DNA of 64,000 nucleotides from Actinomycetospora sp. NBRC 106375 (GTDB lineage: Bacteria; Actinomycetota; Actinomycetes; Mycobacteriales; Pseudonocardiaceae). The stretch lies in contig NZ_BSTS01000001.1 of NCBI RefSeq assembly GCF_030269665.1, positions 124,001-188,000 of the forward strand, written 5' to 3'. The stretch's first letter is position 1. Every line of letters starts with the position of its first letter. Under the pieces are notes generated by a model that was not told the origin of the DNA, made no database searches, and saw only the letters and a list, made by a program, of their open reading frames with translations. Shown here piece after piece: positions 27,625-36,134 of this stretch. The translations under genes and the position numbers were made by a program.

Positions 27625-27912
27625 TCAGGGACCCGACGGCGCCGCGCTGGAGCTCGGCGCGGGCTCGGCGCCCTGCGGCGCCCCGGCGGGGGCCTGGGGC
27701 TCGTTCGGCGAGGGGCCGGGCTCGACCACCGGGTTCGGCGTGATGACGCCGGGCTGCGGTGCCGGGCCGGGCGGCGGGAAGCCCTCGGTCGAGTAGCCCG
27801 AGGGGCTGGCCGGCGAGTCCGGAGCGGGCTCGGCGGGGAAGCTGCAGGCGCTCAGGGCGGCGAGGCCCACGCCTCCGGCGAGCAGCACGGCGGCCATCCG
27901 TCGGTTCGGCAC
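27625..27912 (-). CDS. small proline-rich lipoprotein
   Basis: A 95-residue protein. The start GTG 27912 has GGAGGG 8 nt upstream. The signal peptide MAAVLLAGGVGLAALSAC ends in lipobox LSAC, so the mature protein is an acylated, membrane-anchored lipoprotein. The rest is almost entirely Pro, Ala, Gly and Ser (for example PPPGPAPQPGVITPNPVVEP), with no recognisable domain. It may be a wall-spanning tether. Its 3' end is 5 bases from the convergent TVP38 gene. Confidence 0.75.
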   Translation of the reverse strand: MPNRRMAAVLLAGGVGLAALSACSFPAEPAPDSPASPSGYSTEGFPPPGPAPQPGVITPNPVVEPGPSPNEPQAPAGAPQGAEPAPSSSAAPSGP

Positions 27913-28017
27913 TCGGGTGTCCCTCCAGATCGTCCCGGCGCACCCCGGGGCCGCGACCCCCGTCGCCGGCGCGGGCACGGTATCGCGTCCCCGCCCGTCC
28001 CGCCCTGCTCGCCCCAT

Positions 28018-28057
28018 GTGAGCGATCTTTGGTGTGATAGCCCGGAAGTTCGCTCAC
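28018..28057 (-). terminator. GTGAGCGA/TCGCTCAC hairpin over the flavoprotein stop codon
   Basis: Perfect 8-bp inverted repeat with a 24-base loop. The stop codon of the CrtU-like gene (28054-28056) lies inside one arm. It shares its GTGAGC end with the hairpins at 52975 and 60287. Confidence 0.5.
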
Positions 28058-29577
28058 GTACGGCGGCGGGCGAGGACGCCGCGGGGCGGGATCGAGCGCA
28101 TCGGTTCGGGGGCGGCGCCCTCCTCGCGCAGGACGTCGTTGGCGGCCGTGACCGCGGTGACCGCGGCGCGCTCCATGAGCGCCGACGGGACGTCGCTCGC
28201 CACCCAGTCGCCTGCCAGCCGCAGGCCGCGGGCGTCGGTGAGGACGCCGGGGCGCACGAGGTGGTAGCCGGGGTCGAAGCCCGGCGCGTTGGTGTACCGG
28301 TGGGCGTCGACGTCGAGCACGCGCAGGTCCCCCGCCTCGGGCCACAGCGCCGTGAGCTCCTCGCGCATGGCCGCCACCAGGGCGTCGAGGGACTCCCCCG
28401 CGGGGCAGGCGTAGGAGTGCAGCTCGACCACCGAGCCGCCGCGGTCCCGCGCCCACCGCGCCGCGCCGCCCTCGAGGCGGTGGAACAGGCTCACCGAGTC
28501 CAGGACCCGCTCCCGGGTGACCCCCGTGAACACCGCGCGGCCCGCGTCGACGTCGCCCTCACAGAACAGGCGGGCCACGACGTAGGGCTCGCCGCCGGGG
28601 AGACCGGCGATCCGCCGCGCGAGCCCCGGGGCCGTGGCGACGAGCTCGGGCGAGGCGGCGACGAGGTCGCGGGTGGCGGGGACGTCGGTGGCGACGACGA
28701 GGTGACGGGCGTGGCGGGCGGGCTCGCGGTCGACCTCCACGGCCCAGCCCCGAGCACCGTCCGGGCGCAGCGACACCGCCCGGGCGCGCGTCGTCACCGT
28801 CGCGCCGTGCTTCTCGAGCAGCCGCGTGAACGGCTCCCACAGGGCCGTCCGGTAGTCCTCGGTCGGGGCGTCCATGCCCAGGCCCTCGGGGTTGCCGGTG
28901 AAGTAGAAGTGGCACATCGCGAGGAACTCGGCCGCGGAGTAGCGCTGCTCGACGTTGAAGAACGAGTGCGCGAACACCTCGAAGAGCATCGCGCGGCCGC
29001 GGTCGGAGAACCCGAGCGAGTCGAGGAGCTCCTGCGCGCTGCGGTGGTCGTGCTCGGCGTACGTGCGCACCGGGTCGTAGCGCAGCATCGCGAGCGCCTC
29101 GTCCGCGTTGACGTGCCGCAGCTCGCGGAGCTTGAAGCTCGGTGAGCGCAGGACGAGCGCCGCGAGGTTGAGCAGCGGGGTGCGCGGCAGCGCGGTGAAG
29201 TCCTCGGACTCCCAGCCCACCGCGGGACGGCTCGCGATCGGGTAGCCGCCGACGTCGCGCAGGAAGCCGAGCGCCGGGTCGATCCGGCGCAGGACGTCGC
29301 GCAGCGTGTAGTACTGGCGGAAGAAGCCGTGGTAGCCGTGCTCGACGACGACCTCGCTGCCGTCGGGAAGGCGCCGGTCCCACGTGCCGAGCCGGCCGCC
29401 GAGGTGCGGCGCGGCCTCCAGCAGCTCCACCCGCACGCCGCGCTCGGCGAGCACCAGCGCGGCCGTCACGCCCGCGATCCCGCCGCCGACGACGACGGCG
29501 GTCGCGTCGGGTCCGACGCGCTGCGGGAGGTCGGGGCGGGCGACGACGTGGTGGTGGGGGCGGAACGGGCCGGACAC
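28054..29577 (-). CDS. FAD-dependent oxidoreductase, CrtU/amine-oxidase-like
   Basis: A 507-residue flavoprotein. The FAD motif VVVGGGIAGVTAALVLAERG begins near residue 28, followed by LGGRLGTW and the arene-carotenoid-desaturase-like HGYHGFFRQYYTLRDVLRRI, which recalls CrtU (isorenieratene synthase/beta-carotene desaturase). The C-terminal FAD-closing motif is GLRLAGDWVASDVPSALMER. No carotenoid genes lie nearby, so the substrate may differ. TAGGGT lies 8 nt upstream of GTG 29577 and no ribosome site is visible, suggesting a leaderless mRNA. Confidence 0.78.
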   Translation of the reverse strand: MSGPFRPHHHVVARPDLPQRVGPDATAVVVGGGIAGVTAALVLAERGVRVELLEAAPHLGGRLGTWDRRLPDGSEVVVEHGYHGFFRQYYTLRDVLRRIDPALGFLRDVGGYPIASRPAVGWESEDFTALPRTPLLNLAALVLRSPSFKLRELRHVNADEALAMLRYDPVRTYAEHDHRSAQELLDSLGFSDRGRAMLFEVFAHSFFNVEQRYSAAEFLAMCHFYFTGNPEGLGMDAPTEDYRTALWEPFTRLLEKHGATVTTRARAVSLRPDGARGWAVEVDREPARHARHLVVATDVPATRDLVAASPELVATAPGLARRIAGLPGGEPYVVARLFCEGDVDAGRAVFTGVTRERVLDSVSLFHRLEGGAARWARDRGGSVVELHSYACPAGESLDALVAAMREELTALWPEAGDLRVLDVDAHRYTNAPGFDPGYHLVRPGVLTDARGLRLAGDWVASDVPSALMERAAVTAVTAANDVLREEGAAPEPMRSIPPRGVLARRRT

Positions 29578-29670
29578 GGACGCCGACCCTAGCCGCGGGA
29601 GCCGGGGCGGGCCGGATGTCGCGGTAGGGTCCGGCGTAGTGGTGAGAGAGCTGACGACGAGGGAGTCGCG

Positions 29671-30369
29671 ATGCGCGCGGTGGTGCTGTCCGGCGGGTTG
29701 ACCCACGACTTCCCGGCCACCACGTCCTGCCTCGTCGAGCTGCTGCGCCCGCTCGGTGTGACGGCGGAGATCCACGAGGGCGTCGAGGGGGTCGACGCGG
29801 CGCTGCTCGCCCTGCCCGGCGCGGACCTCCTCGTGGTCAACGCGCTGCGCTGGACGATGACGGGCCCCGGGGTGCCCGACCGCTACCGGCAGCAGGCCGG
29901 CGCCGAGGGTGCGAGCCCGTCGCCGGCCGCCCGGGCGGCGTTCGCGGACCACCTCGCCGGCGGTGGCGGCGTGCTCGCGATGCACACCGCGGCGCTGTGC
30001 TTCGACGACTGGCCGGCATGGCACGCAGCCCTGGGGGCACGCTGGGTGTGGGGGCACTCGCAGCACCCGCCGCTGGGGCCGGAGATCGCGGTGTCGGTGA
30101 CGGGTAACGACGCCCTCGTGCACGGTGTGGACGACTTCTGCCTCGTCGACGAGGTCTACGGCGACATGGAGCTCGCCGCCGACATCGACCCGCAGCTCAC
30201 CGCACCCCAGCCCGGGCCGGACGGGCGCGTCATGCCCCTGCTCTGGGCCCGCGAGCACGGCGGCGGCCGCGTCGTCTACGACGCCCTCGGCCACCACCCG
30301 CCGTCGTACACGGTGCCCGAGCACGCGGAGATCGTCACGCGGGCCGCGCGGTGGGCGCTCGGTGCCTGA
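29671..30369 (+). CDS. ThuA-like domain protein
   Basis: A 232-residue ThuA-family protein (class I glutamine-amidotransferase-like fold) containing VVLSGGLTHDFPATTSC, LLVVNALRWTM, GGGGVLAMHTAALCFDDW and the late HGGGRVVYDALGHHPPSYT. ThuA proteins act in utilisation of trehalose and other sugars or of modified carbohydrates. The next gene (TIM-barrel isomerase-like) overlaps it by 8 bases and an SDR follows, forming a three-gene operon. A weak version of the cluster palindrome lies at 29641-29656, just before the GAGGGA ribosome site. Confidence 0.88.
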   Translation: MRAVVLSGGLTHDFPATTSCLVELLRPLGVTAEIHEGVEGVDAALLALPGADLLVVNALRWTMTGPGVPDRYRQQAGAEGASPSPAARAAFADHLAGGGGVLAMHTAALCFDDWPAWHAALGARWVWGHSQHPPLGPEIAVSVTGNDALVHGVDDFCLVDEVYGDMELAADIDPQLTAPQPGPDGRVMPLLWAREHGGGRVVYDALGHHPPSYTVPEHAEIVTRAARWALGA

Positions 30370-31162
30370 TCACATCCCTCCTGGCCACGCGCTGTCGCTG
30401 TCCGCCGGCTGCGTGCTCGACCTCGCCCCGGCCGAGGTCGTCGCCTGCGCGACCGCGGCCGGCTACGACCTCGCCGGTGTCCGCCTCGCCGACCCGCGGG
30501 GGCAGCGCGCCGCGGTCACCGCGGCGCTCGCGCGCGACGGGATCGGGCTGCTCGACGTCGAGGTCGTCCGGCTCGGCACCGAGCCCCTGGCCGACGCCGA
30601 CCGCGCCCTGGCGGACGTCGCCGCCGACCTGGGCGCCCGGTTCCTGCTGACCGTGTCCGACACCCCCGACGAGGACGTGACGACCGCCCGGGTCGCCGAG
30701 CTTGCGGCCCGCCTGCGCGGGTCGGGGACCCGGGTCGCGCTGGAGCCGATGCGTTTCACGGGCGTCCGGACCCGGGACGCGGCCGAGCACGTCGCCCGCG
30801 CCGTCGGCGACGGGGTCACCGTGCTGCTCGACCCGCTGCACCTGCACCGCGCCGGCGACGACCTCACCCGCCCCGCCGACCCGGCGCTGACCGGGTACGC
30901 GCAGCTCACCGACCTCGCCGACCCGGCCACCGTCCCGTCCGACCCCGACGCGCTCGTCCGCGAGGCCCGTCACGACCGCGTCCCGCCGGGGCACGGCGGG
31001 CTCGACCTCGGCGGCTTCGTCGCGGGCCTGCCGGCGGGAGTCCCGCTCGCGGTCGAGGTCCAGTCCGACCGGCTGGCGGCGACCACCGCGCCCCTCGAGC
31101 GCGCCCTCCTGCTGCGGCTGGCCGCCGAGACCGTCCTCACCGCCCGAGAAGGAGCCCGCTGA
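30362..31162 (+). CDS. sugar phosphate isomerase/epimerase-like TIM-barrel protein
   Basis: A 266-residue xylose isomerase-like TIM barrel (AP endonuclease 2 family). Recognisable are SLSAGCVLDLAPAEVVACAT, GTRVALEPMRFTGVRTR with the metal Glu, TVLLDPLHLHRAG with the Asp-His pair, and LPAGVPLAVEVQSDRL with the last Glu. Such enzymes isomerise or epimerise sugars, inositols or keto acids. Start GTG 30362 overlaps the ThuA stop, and the stop shares one base with the SDR ATG (TGATG). Confidence 0.8.
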   Translation: MPDHIPPGHALSLSAGCVLDLAPAEVVACATAAGYDLAGVRLADPRGQRAAVTAALARDGIGLLDVEVVRLGTEPLADADRALADVAADLGARFLLTVSDTPDEDVTTARVAELAARLRGSGTRVALEPMRFTGVRTRDAAEHVARAVGDGVTVLLDPLHLHRAGDDLTRPADPALTGYAQLTDLADPATVPSDPDALVREARHDRVPPGHGGLDLGGFVAGLPAGVPLAVEVQSDRLAATTAPLERALLLRLAAETVLTAREGAR

Positions 31163-31920
31163 TGGCCCGAGCGATCGCCGGCATGTCCGTTCTCGTCACC
31201 GGAGGGGGATCGGGCATCGGCGCGACCGTCGTGGAGCGCCTGGCCGCGGCGGGTGCGCGGGTGACCGTGACGGGGCGGCGGGCCGAGAGGATCGCCGCGG
31301 TGGCGCAGCGGTCGGGCGCGCGGCCCGTCGCGGGCGACGTCACGGTCGACGCCGACCGGCGCGCGATGGTCGACGCCGCGGTCGAGCACGGGGGCGGGCT
31401 GGACGCGATCGTGCACGGCGCCGCGAACATGTACCGGGGCGCGCTCGCCGAGCTGACCGAGCAGGGACTGCACGACGTCTTCGCGTCCAACACCGTCGCG
31501 CCGATGCTGCTCACCGGCCTGGCGCTGCCGCACCTGGAGGCGTCGGGCGGGGCCGTGGTGTTCTTCGGGTCGGTGCACACCCAGCGGGCCTTCCCCGGCG
31601 CATCCCCCTACGCCGCGACGAAGGGTGCGCTCGAGACGCTGACCGGGGTGCTCGCCGCCGAGCTGGGCCCGCGCGGCGTCCGCGTCAGCTGCGTGCGTCC
31701 CGGCGGCGTGCTCACCGAGATCAACCAGCGGGCGGGGCTGTTCGACGACGCCACCGCCGCCGAGCGCATGGAGGCGCTGGGCCCGGCGCACGCGCTGGGC
31801 CGCCCCGGCACGACCGACGAGGTCGCCGAGGCCGTCGAGTACCTGCTCGGCGCGGAGTGGGTGACCGGGAACGTCCTCACCGTCGACGGCGGGCTGGGCC
31901 TCGGCGTGACGAACGCCTGA
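31162..31920 (+). CDS. SDR family oxidoreductase
   Basis: A 252-residue classical SDR: TGGGSGIGA cofactor motif, VTGRRAERI (an Arg pair suggesting NADP), HGAANM in place of NNAG, catalytic Ser in FFGSV, and SPYAATKGALETL with Tyr and Lys. The C-terminal VTGNVLTVDGGLGLG is normal. It is the third gene of the ThuA operon and probably oxidises or reduces a sugar- or cyclitol-type alcohol. It ends 8 bases before the convergent TrmB gene. Confidence 0.9.
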   Translation: MARAIAGMSVLVTGGGSGIGATVVERLAAAGARVTVTGRRAERIAAVAQRSGARPVAGDVTVDADRRAMVDAAVEHGGGLDAIVHGAANMYRGALAELTEQGLHDVFASNTVAPMLLTGLALPHLEASGGAVVFFGSVHTQRAFPGASPYAATKGALETLTGVLAAELGPRGVRVSCVRPGGVLTEINQRAGLFDDATAAERMEALGPAHALGRPGTTDEVAEAVEYLLGAEWVTGNVLTVDGGLGLGVTNA

Positions 31921-31927
31921 GGCGCAC

Positions 31928-32803
31928 CTACCGTCGACGCCGGCGGGCGGGGGCCTCGTGCCCGCCGAGCTTGAGCAGCGCCGCGGGGATGCCGTGGTCG
32001 GCGCGCAGGCGCGCGATCGCGGGGTCGTTCGCCCAGAACGTCTCGAAGTCCTCGGGGGCGAGCTTCTCGGCGATGAGGTGCATGGCGATGTCGTGGCGCA
32101 CGTACTCGACCGCGACGAGGACGACGGCGGGATCGTCGGTGAACACGCCCCACGCGTCGTCGCCCACGACGCCCCCGATGACGGCCTGCTCGCGGTCGGC
32201 GGCGACCACCAGCAGCCGGCAGCCCAGGTTCTCGAGGGCGACCTCCGGCGACGAGAAGCGGTGCACGGTCGTCGTCCCGACCGGCTCGGGGTCCTCGCCG
32301 AAGCTGACCACGGAGACGTCGACGCCCTCGGTCTCCGCGCGGCGGGCCGCCGCCTTGAGCGGCGTGAGCTCCGCGGGCCAGCCCGAGAGGAAGAGGTCGT
32401 TGCGGGCCGCGCCCACGACGTCCCCGGCGCGGGCGAGCAGGGAGTCGCGGTCGGTGAGGTTGTGGACGATGCGCACCTGGGGCGGCGCGGCGAGCCGGGG
32501 CAGCTCGGTGTTCAGCGCGTCCATCGAGGCGTCGAACTCGCGGCGCATCCGCTCGAGCAGCGACGCCGGCGGCAGGGACAGGTAGCCGACGCTGCCCTCG
32601 CCCGCGTGCACCTCGTAGGCGGCGCCCCGGCCGACGAGCTTGCCGAGCGTCTCGTAGACCGTGCTGCGCGGCACGCCCGAGCGCTTCGCGACCTCGTAGC
32701 CGTTCAGCGGCGTGCCGGCGGCCACCAGGGCGACGTAGGCCTTGGCCTCGTAGCCCGACATCCCGAGACGGCCGAGCTCGTCGATGACGCTCTGCTGCGA
32801 CAT
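31928..32803 (-). CDS. TrmB family transcriptional regulator
   Basis: A 291-residue regulator. The N-terminal winged helix (TrmB, PF01978) is MSGYEAKAYVALVAAGTPLN and GYEVAKRSGVPRSTVYETLG. A coiled-coil-like linker (LLERMRREFDASMDALNTEL) and an effector-sensing domain follow. TrmB proteins respond to sugars or other small molecules. It lies 17 bases behind an SDR gene in the same orientation, next to the divergent amidohydrolase promoter that carries the 16-bp palindrome. That makes it the best local candidate to bind the palindromes, by position only. Confidence 0.88.
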   Translation of the reverse strand: MSQQSVIDELGRLGMSGYEAKAYVALVAAGTPLNGYEVAKRSGVPRSTVYETLGKLVGRGAAYEVHAGEGSVGYLSLPPASLLERMRREFDASMDALNTELPRLAAPPQVRIVHNLTDRDSLLARAGDVVGAARNDLFLSGWPAELTPLKAAARRAETEGVDVSVVSFGEDPEPVGTTTVHRFSSPEVALENLGCRLLVVAADREQAVIGGVVGDDAWGVFTDDPAVVLVAVEYVRHDIAMHLIAEKLAPEDFETFWANDPAIARLRADHGIPAALLKLGGHEAPARRRRR

Positions 32804-32820
32804 GGCCCCATCGTTCCAGG

Positions 32821-33609
32821 TCAGTGCTCGGTCGGGGCGGTGGCGGGGTCGGTGGCCGCGCCGCGCGGCATGGCGTTGAGGGCGCCGCGGGTGATCCCGC
32901 CGTCGACGGCGATCGTCTGCCCGGTGATGTAGGCCGCCTTGTCGGAGCCGAGGAAGAGCACGGCCTCGGCGACGTCCTGCGCGGTGCCGAGACGCCCGAG
33001 CGGGACGCGCCCGGACCGCGCCCGGCGCGCCGCGGGGTCGGCGTTGATCGGCTCCGACATCCCGGCGTCGATGAGGCCGGGCGCGACCGCGTTCACGCGG
33101 ATGCCGTGACCGCCCCACTCCAGGGCCATGTGCTCGGTGAGCTTGACGACCGCGGCCTTCGACGACGTGTACGCGCCGGCACCGGGGGCCGCGGCCAGCC
33201 CGTTGATCGAGGAGATGTTGACGACGGCACCGCCCGTGCCCTCGGCGACCATGCGCGCGGCCGCGGTGCGCGCCACGAGGAACGAGCCGGTGAGGTTGAC
33301 GTCCAGCGCGGCCCGGAAGTCGGCGGCGGCGAGCTCGAGCAGGGGGCCGAAGCGGACGATGCCGGCGTTGTTCACCACCAGCGCCGGCGCGGCGGGCAAC
33401 TCGGCCATCGCCGCCCGGACCGAGCTCTCGTCGGCGACGTCGACGACGTTCGGCACGCACGCCTCGCCGATCTCGGCCGACACCGCGCGCACCGCCTCGC
33501 CGTCGAGGTCCCAGGCCGCGACCCGGTAGCCCTCCTTGGCGGCGTGCCGGGCCAGGACGGCGCCGATCCCCCGACCCGCCCCGGTGATCACTGCCCACGT
33601 CGTCGTCAC
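32821..33609 (-). CDS. SDR family oxidoreductase
   Basis: A 262-residue classical SDR: ITGAGRGIGA, acidic AAWDLDGEAV (NAD-preferring), VVNNAGIVRFG, Ser in NISSING and the YxxxK in AYTSSKAAVVKL, with a C-terminal AAYITGQTIAVDGGITRG. The start GTG 33609 lies behind a possible promoter TGGACG-N17-TAGCGT at 33617-33645. It is co-transcribed with the TrmB regulator gene and divergent from the amidohydrolase operon, so its dehydrogenase activity is likely part of the same pathway. Confidence 0.9.
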   Translation of the reverse strand: MTTTWAVITGAGRGIGAVLARHAAKEGYRVAAWDLDGEAVRAVSAEIGEACVPNVVDVADESSVRAAMAELPAAPALVVNNAGIVRFGPLLELAAADFRAALDVNLTGSFLVARTAAARMVAEGTGGAVVNISSINGLAAAPGAGAYTSSKAAVVKLTEHMALEWGGHGIRVNAVAPGLIDAGMSEPINADPAARRARSGRVPLGRLGTAQDVAEAVLFLGSDKAAYITGQTIAVDGGITRGALNAMPRGAATDPATAPTEH

Positions 33610-33616
33610 GGTAACG

Positions 33617-33645
33617 ACGCTAATCGTGCTGATCGATCGCGTCCA
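33617..33645 (-). promoter_or_regulatory. promoter TGGACG-N17-TAGCGT of the SDR-TrmB unit
   Basis: The minus-strand hexamers lie 8 to 36 bases before GTG 33609. The TAGCGT -10 hexamer recurs at three other promoters of this cluster (40544, 44229, 47443). Confidence 0.45.
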
Positions 33646-33710
33646 TCACCGAGCGATCGGCGGTCCGTGTGGGACACTGAGACCCAGGTACGAGCGGGAG
33701 CACCACTAGT

Positions 33711-33726
33711 CGTCAGCATCCTGACG
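33711..33726. promoter_or_regulatory. 16-bp palindromic operator, site 1 (CGTCAG-CATC-CTGACG)
   Basis: Perfect 6-4-6 inverted repeat 25 bases before the amidohydrolase ATG, in the gap shared with the divergent SDR-TrmB unit. CTAGT precedes it, as at site 3. The other copies are at 37456, 40552, 44177 and 47440. Confidence 0.75.
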
Positions 33727-33751
33727 GCGCATGCCCGACCCGGGAGGCGCG

Positions 33752-35110
33752 ATGGCGAGCATCCTGATCCACGGCGGCACGGTCGTCGACGGCACCGGCG
33801 CCGCGGCGCGTCCCGGCGAGGACGTGCTGCTGCGCGACGGGCGCATCGCCGCCCTCGGCGCCGGAGCCGCCGCCGGCGCCGACGTGGCCACCGAGCGCGT
33901 CGACGCGACCGGGAAGACCGTCATGCCGGGCATCATCGACGCCCACACCCACCTCACCTTCGGCGAGCCCACCGGCAACGACGAGCTCTTCCACCACCGC
34001 ACCGAGGCCTACAGCTCGATGCTCTCGGCCTACAACGCCCGCAAGGTGCTGCGTGCCGGCGTCACGAGCGTGCTCGACGCCGACTGCCTCTGGAACATCG
34101 GTTGCGAGCTCCGCGACGCGATCGAGTCCGGGATCGTCGAGGGCCCGCGGATGCGCGCGGGCGGCCAGGCGCTGATGACGATGCTGGGCGGCACGGCCGG
34201 CCGGATGATCAAAGACGAGGGCCGCACGGGCTACGCGACGGTGGTCACCGGCCGGGACGTGATGGTCAACGAGATCCGGCGGCAGATCAAGTACGGCGTC
34301 GACTGGATCAAGATCATGGTCACGGGCCTCATCCCCTCGATGAAGGGCCCCGAGGTCAAGGTCTGGAACATCGACGAGCTGCGCACCGTCTGCGACACCG
34401 CGCACGAGCTGAACACCAAGGTCGTCGCGCACTGCCGCAACTCCGACTCCACCCGCGACGCCGCCCGGGCCGGTGTCGACCTGATCTACCACGCCTCCTA
34501 CCTCGACGACGAGGCCATCGAGGCCGTCGTCGAGGCCGGCGCGTCGATGTGCCCGACGTTCACGCTGCTCGGCAACCTCGCCGACTACGGCGAGAAGATC
34601 GGCACCGCGCCGGAGCTGCTGGACGTGTTCCGCGCCGAGATCGAGGTGACGGCGAAGCAGCTGACCAAGGCCCACGCCGCCGGGGTCCGCTTCCTCACCG
34701 GCTCGGAGACCGGCTTCGCGGTGACGCCGATCGGCGAGTGGCACGCCCGCGAGCTGGAGATGTTCGTCGACTACATGGGGATGACCCCGATGGAGGCGAT
34801 CGTCGCCGCGACCCGCAACGGGGCGTTCGCGATGCGGATGGAGGGCCCGGACGGGGTCGGCACGCTCGAGACCGGGAAGGTCGCCGACGTGCTGGTCGTC
34901 GACGGCGACCCGTTGCGCGACGTGAAGGTCCTCCAGGACAAGCAGAGGATCGTCGAGGTGATCAAGGATGGGCGCCGCACCGACCTCGTCACGCCGATCC
35001 CGGAGCACAAGCAGCGTGCGTCCGACCAGGTCCGCTTCCTCGCCGCCTGCCCGCTGACGCGCTCGCTCGCGCTCACCGAGGAGGACCTCGAGCGCCTGTC
35101 GCATGTCTGA
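33752..35110 (+). CDS. metal-dependent amidohydrolase (imidazolonepropionase-like)
   Basis: A 452-residue composite-barrel amidohydrolase. The metal site begins with GIIDAHTHLTF (His65/His67), continues with DWIKIMVTG (the lysine expected to be carboxylated), KVVAHCRN and LIYHASYLDD, and ends at FLTGSETGF. That last loop has Glu where most relatives place the catalytic Asp. The C-terminal strand GTLETGKVADVLVVDGDPLR is standard. It probably hydrolyses a cyclic amide, ester or hydrazide-like bond. The start ATG 33752 has GGGAGG 5 nt upstream. It overlaps the next amidohydrolase by 8 bases. Confidence 0.9.
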   Translation: MASILIHGGTVVDGTGAAARPGEDVLLRDGRIAALGAGAAAGADVATERVDATGKTVMPGIIDAHTHLTFGEPTGNDELFHHRTEAYSSMLSAYNARKVLRAGVTSVLDADCLWNIGCELRDAIESGIVEGPRMRAGGQALMTMLGGTAGRMIKDEGRTGYATVVTGRDVMVNEIRRQIKYGVDWIKIMVTGLIPSMKGPEVKVWNIDELRTVCDTAHELNTKVVAHCRNSDSTRDAARAGVDLIYHASYLDDEAIEAVVEAGASMCPTFTLLGNLADYGEKIGTAPELLDVFRAEIEVTAKQLTKAHAAGVRFLTGSETGFAVTPIGEWHARELEMFVDYMGMTPMEAIVAATRNGAFAMRMEGPDGVGTLETGKVADVLVVDGDPLRDVKVLQDKQRIVEVIKDGRRTDLVTPIPEHKQRASDQVRFLAACPLTRSLALTEEDLERLSHV

Positions 35111-36134
35111 GCCGGGCGTGCTCGACGGCGTGCTGGACGTGCACGCCCACGCCGTCCTGCGCTCGTCCGAGGGCGCGGCGGGGGCCGCCGGACCGGAGCT
35201 CGGCACGTCCGACGACGGCCGGCCGTTCTACCGCGTCGGCGACTACGTCCTGCACGGCGTCCGGTACGAGGGCAGCCCCTTCATGGACGTCGACGTGCGC
35301 CTCGCGGCCATGGACGCGGCGGGGATCGGGCGCCAGCTGCTCTCCCCCAACCCCCTGACCTACTTCGGCGACCTTCCCGTCGACGACGCCGTCGCCTTCG
35401 CGCGCCGCCACAACGACGGGCTCGCCACCCTCGTCACGAAGCATCCCGACCGGCTCCTCGCGGCCGCCCAGCTACCCGTCCAGGACGTCGCGGCGTCGAT
35501 CGCCGAGGCCCTCCGCGCGGTGCGCGACCTCGGGATGAGCGCGATCTACCTCGACACCGACCCGGCCGGGCGGACCCTCGACGACCCGGCGCTCGACGCG
35601 CTGTACGAGGCGGTCGTGGACCTCGACGTCCCGCTGTTCGTGCACCCCTCGCCGATCGGTCCCGACGGCCCGCCCGCCGACCCGCGACTGCGCCGGTTCG
35701 ACCTCGACCTGCAGTGCGGCTTCGCCTACGACGAGACCCTCGCGGTCGCCGCGCTGGTCTTCGGCGGCGTGCTCGAACGGCACCCGGAGCTGGACGTCTG
35801 CCTGTCCCACGGCGGCGGCGCCGCGGCGTTCCTCGCCGGGCGCTTCGCCCGGGCGGCCCGCAAGCGACCCTGGGCCTCGGAGGCGCTGCGCGAGCACGGC
35901 TTCGAGCCCTTCTTCCGCCGTCTCTGGCTCGACGTCCACGTGCACGACGAGGGCTCGCTCGCGCTGCTCGCGGACCGGGCTGACCGGGCTCGCCTGGTGT
36001 TCGGCACCAACTTCGCCGGCTGGGACTCGGACGCCGACGACACCCCGACCGGACCGTGGGCGCAGGAGCTGACGGCCAACGCCGAGCGCCTGCTGCGGAT
36101 CCCTACGGCAGTGGCTTCCTCGCCGTCTCCCTGA
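35103..36134 (+). CDS. amidohydrolase 2 / ACMSD-like protein
   Basis: A 343-residue amidohydrolase_2 family barrel related to aminocarboxymuconate-semialdehyde decarboxylase. Ligands visible are DVHAHAVL (HxH), LFVHPSPIG and LDVCLSHGGGAA. The final metal Asp, normally in G(S/T)D, is replaced: the strand reads FGTNFAGWD, with Asn in place of Asp and an Asp four residues later. Activity may be altered. The family performs decarboxylation or hydrolysis in aromatic ring-cleavage pathways. It is translated with the upstream amidohydrolase, and its last 32 bases overlap the convergent transporter gene. Confidence 0.85.
   Translation: MSEPGVLDGVLDVHAHAVLRSSEGAAGAAGPELGTSDDGRPFYRVGDYVLHGVRYEGSPFMDVDVRLAAMDAAGIGRQLLSPNPLTYFGDLPVDDAVAFARRHNDGLATLVTKHPDRLLAAAQLPVQDVAASIAEALRAVRDLGMSAIYLDTDPAGRTLDDPALDALYEAVVDLDVPLFVHPSPIGPDGPPADPRLRRFDLDLQCGFAYDETLAVAALVFGGVLERHPELDVCLSHGGGAAAFLAGRFARAARKRPWASEALREHGFEPFFRRLWLDVHVHDEGSLALLADRADRARLVFGTNFAGWDSDADDTPTGPWAQELTANAERLLRIPTAVASSPSP

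Noticed and set aside
33599-33640. Sixth operator copy upstream of the SDR-TrmB unit
   Set aside because: GATTAG-CGTC-GTTACC on the minus strand shares only part of each arm with the palindrome. I treat the TAGCGT there as a -10 hexamer rather than an operator.
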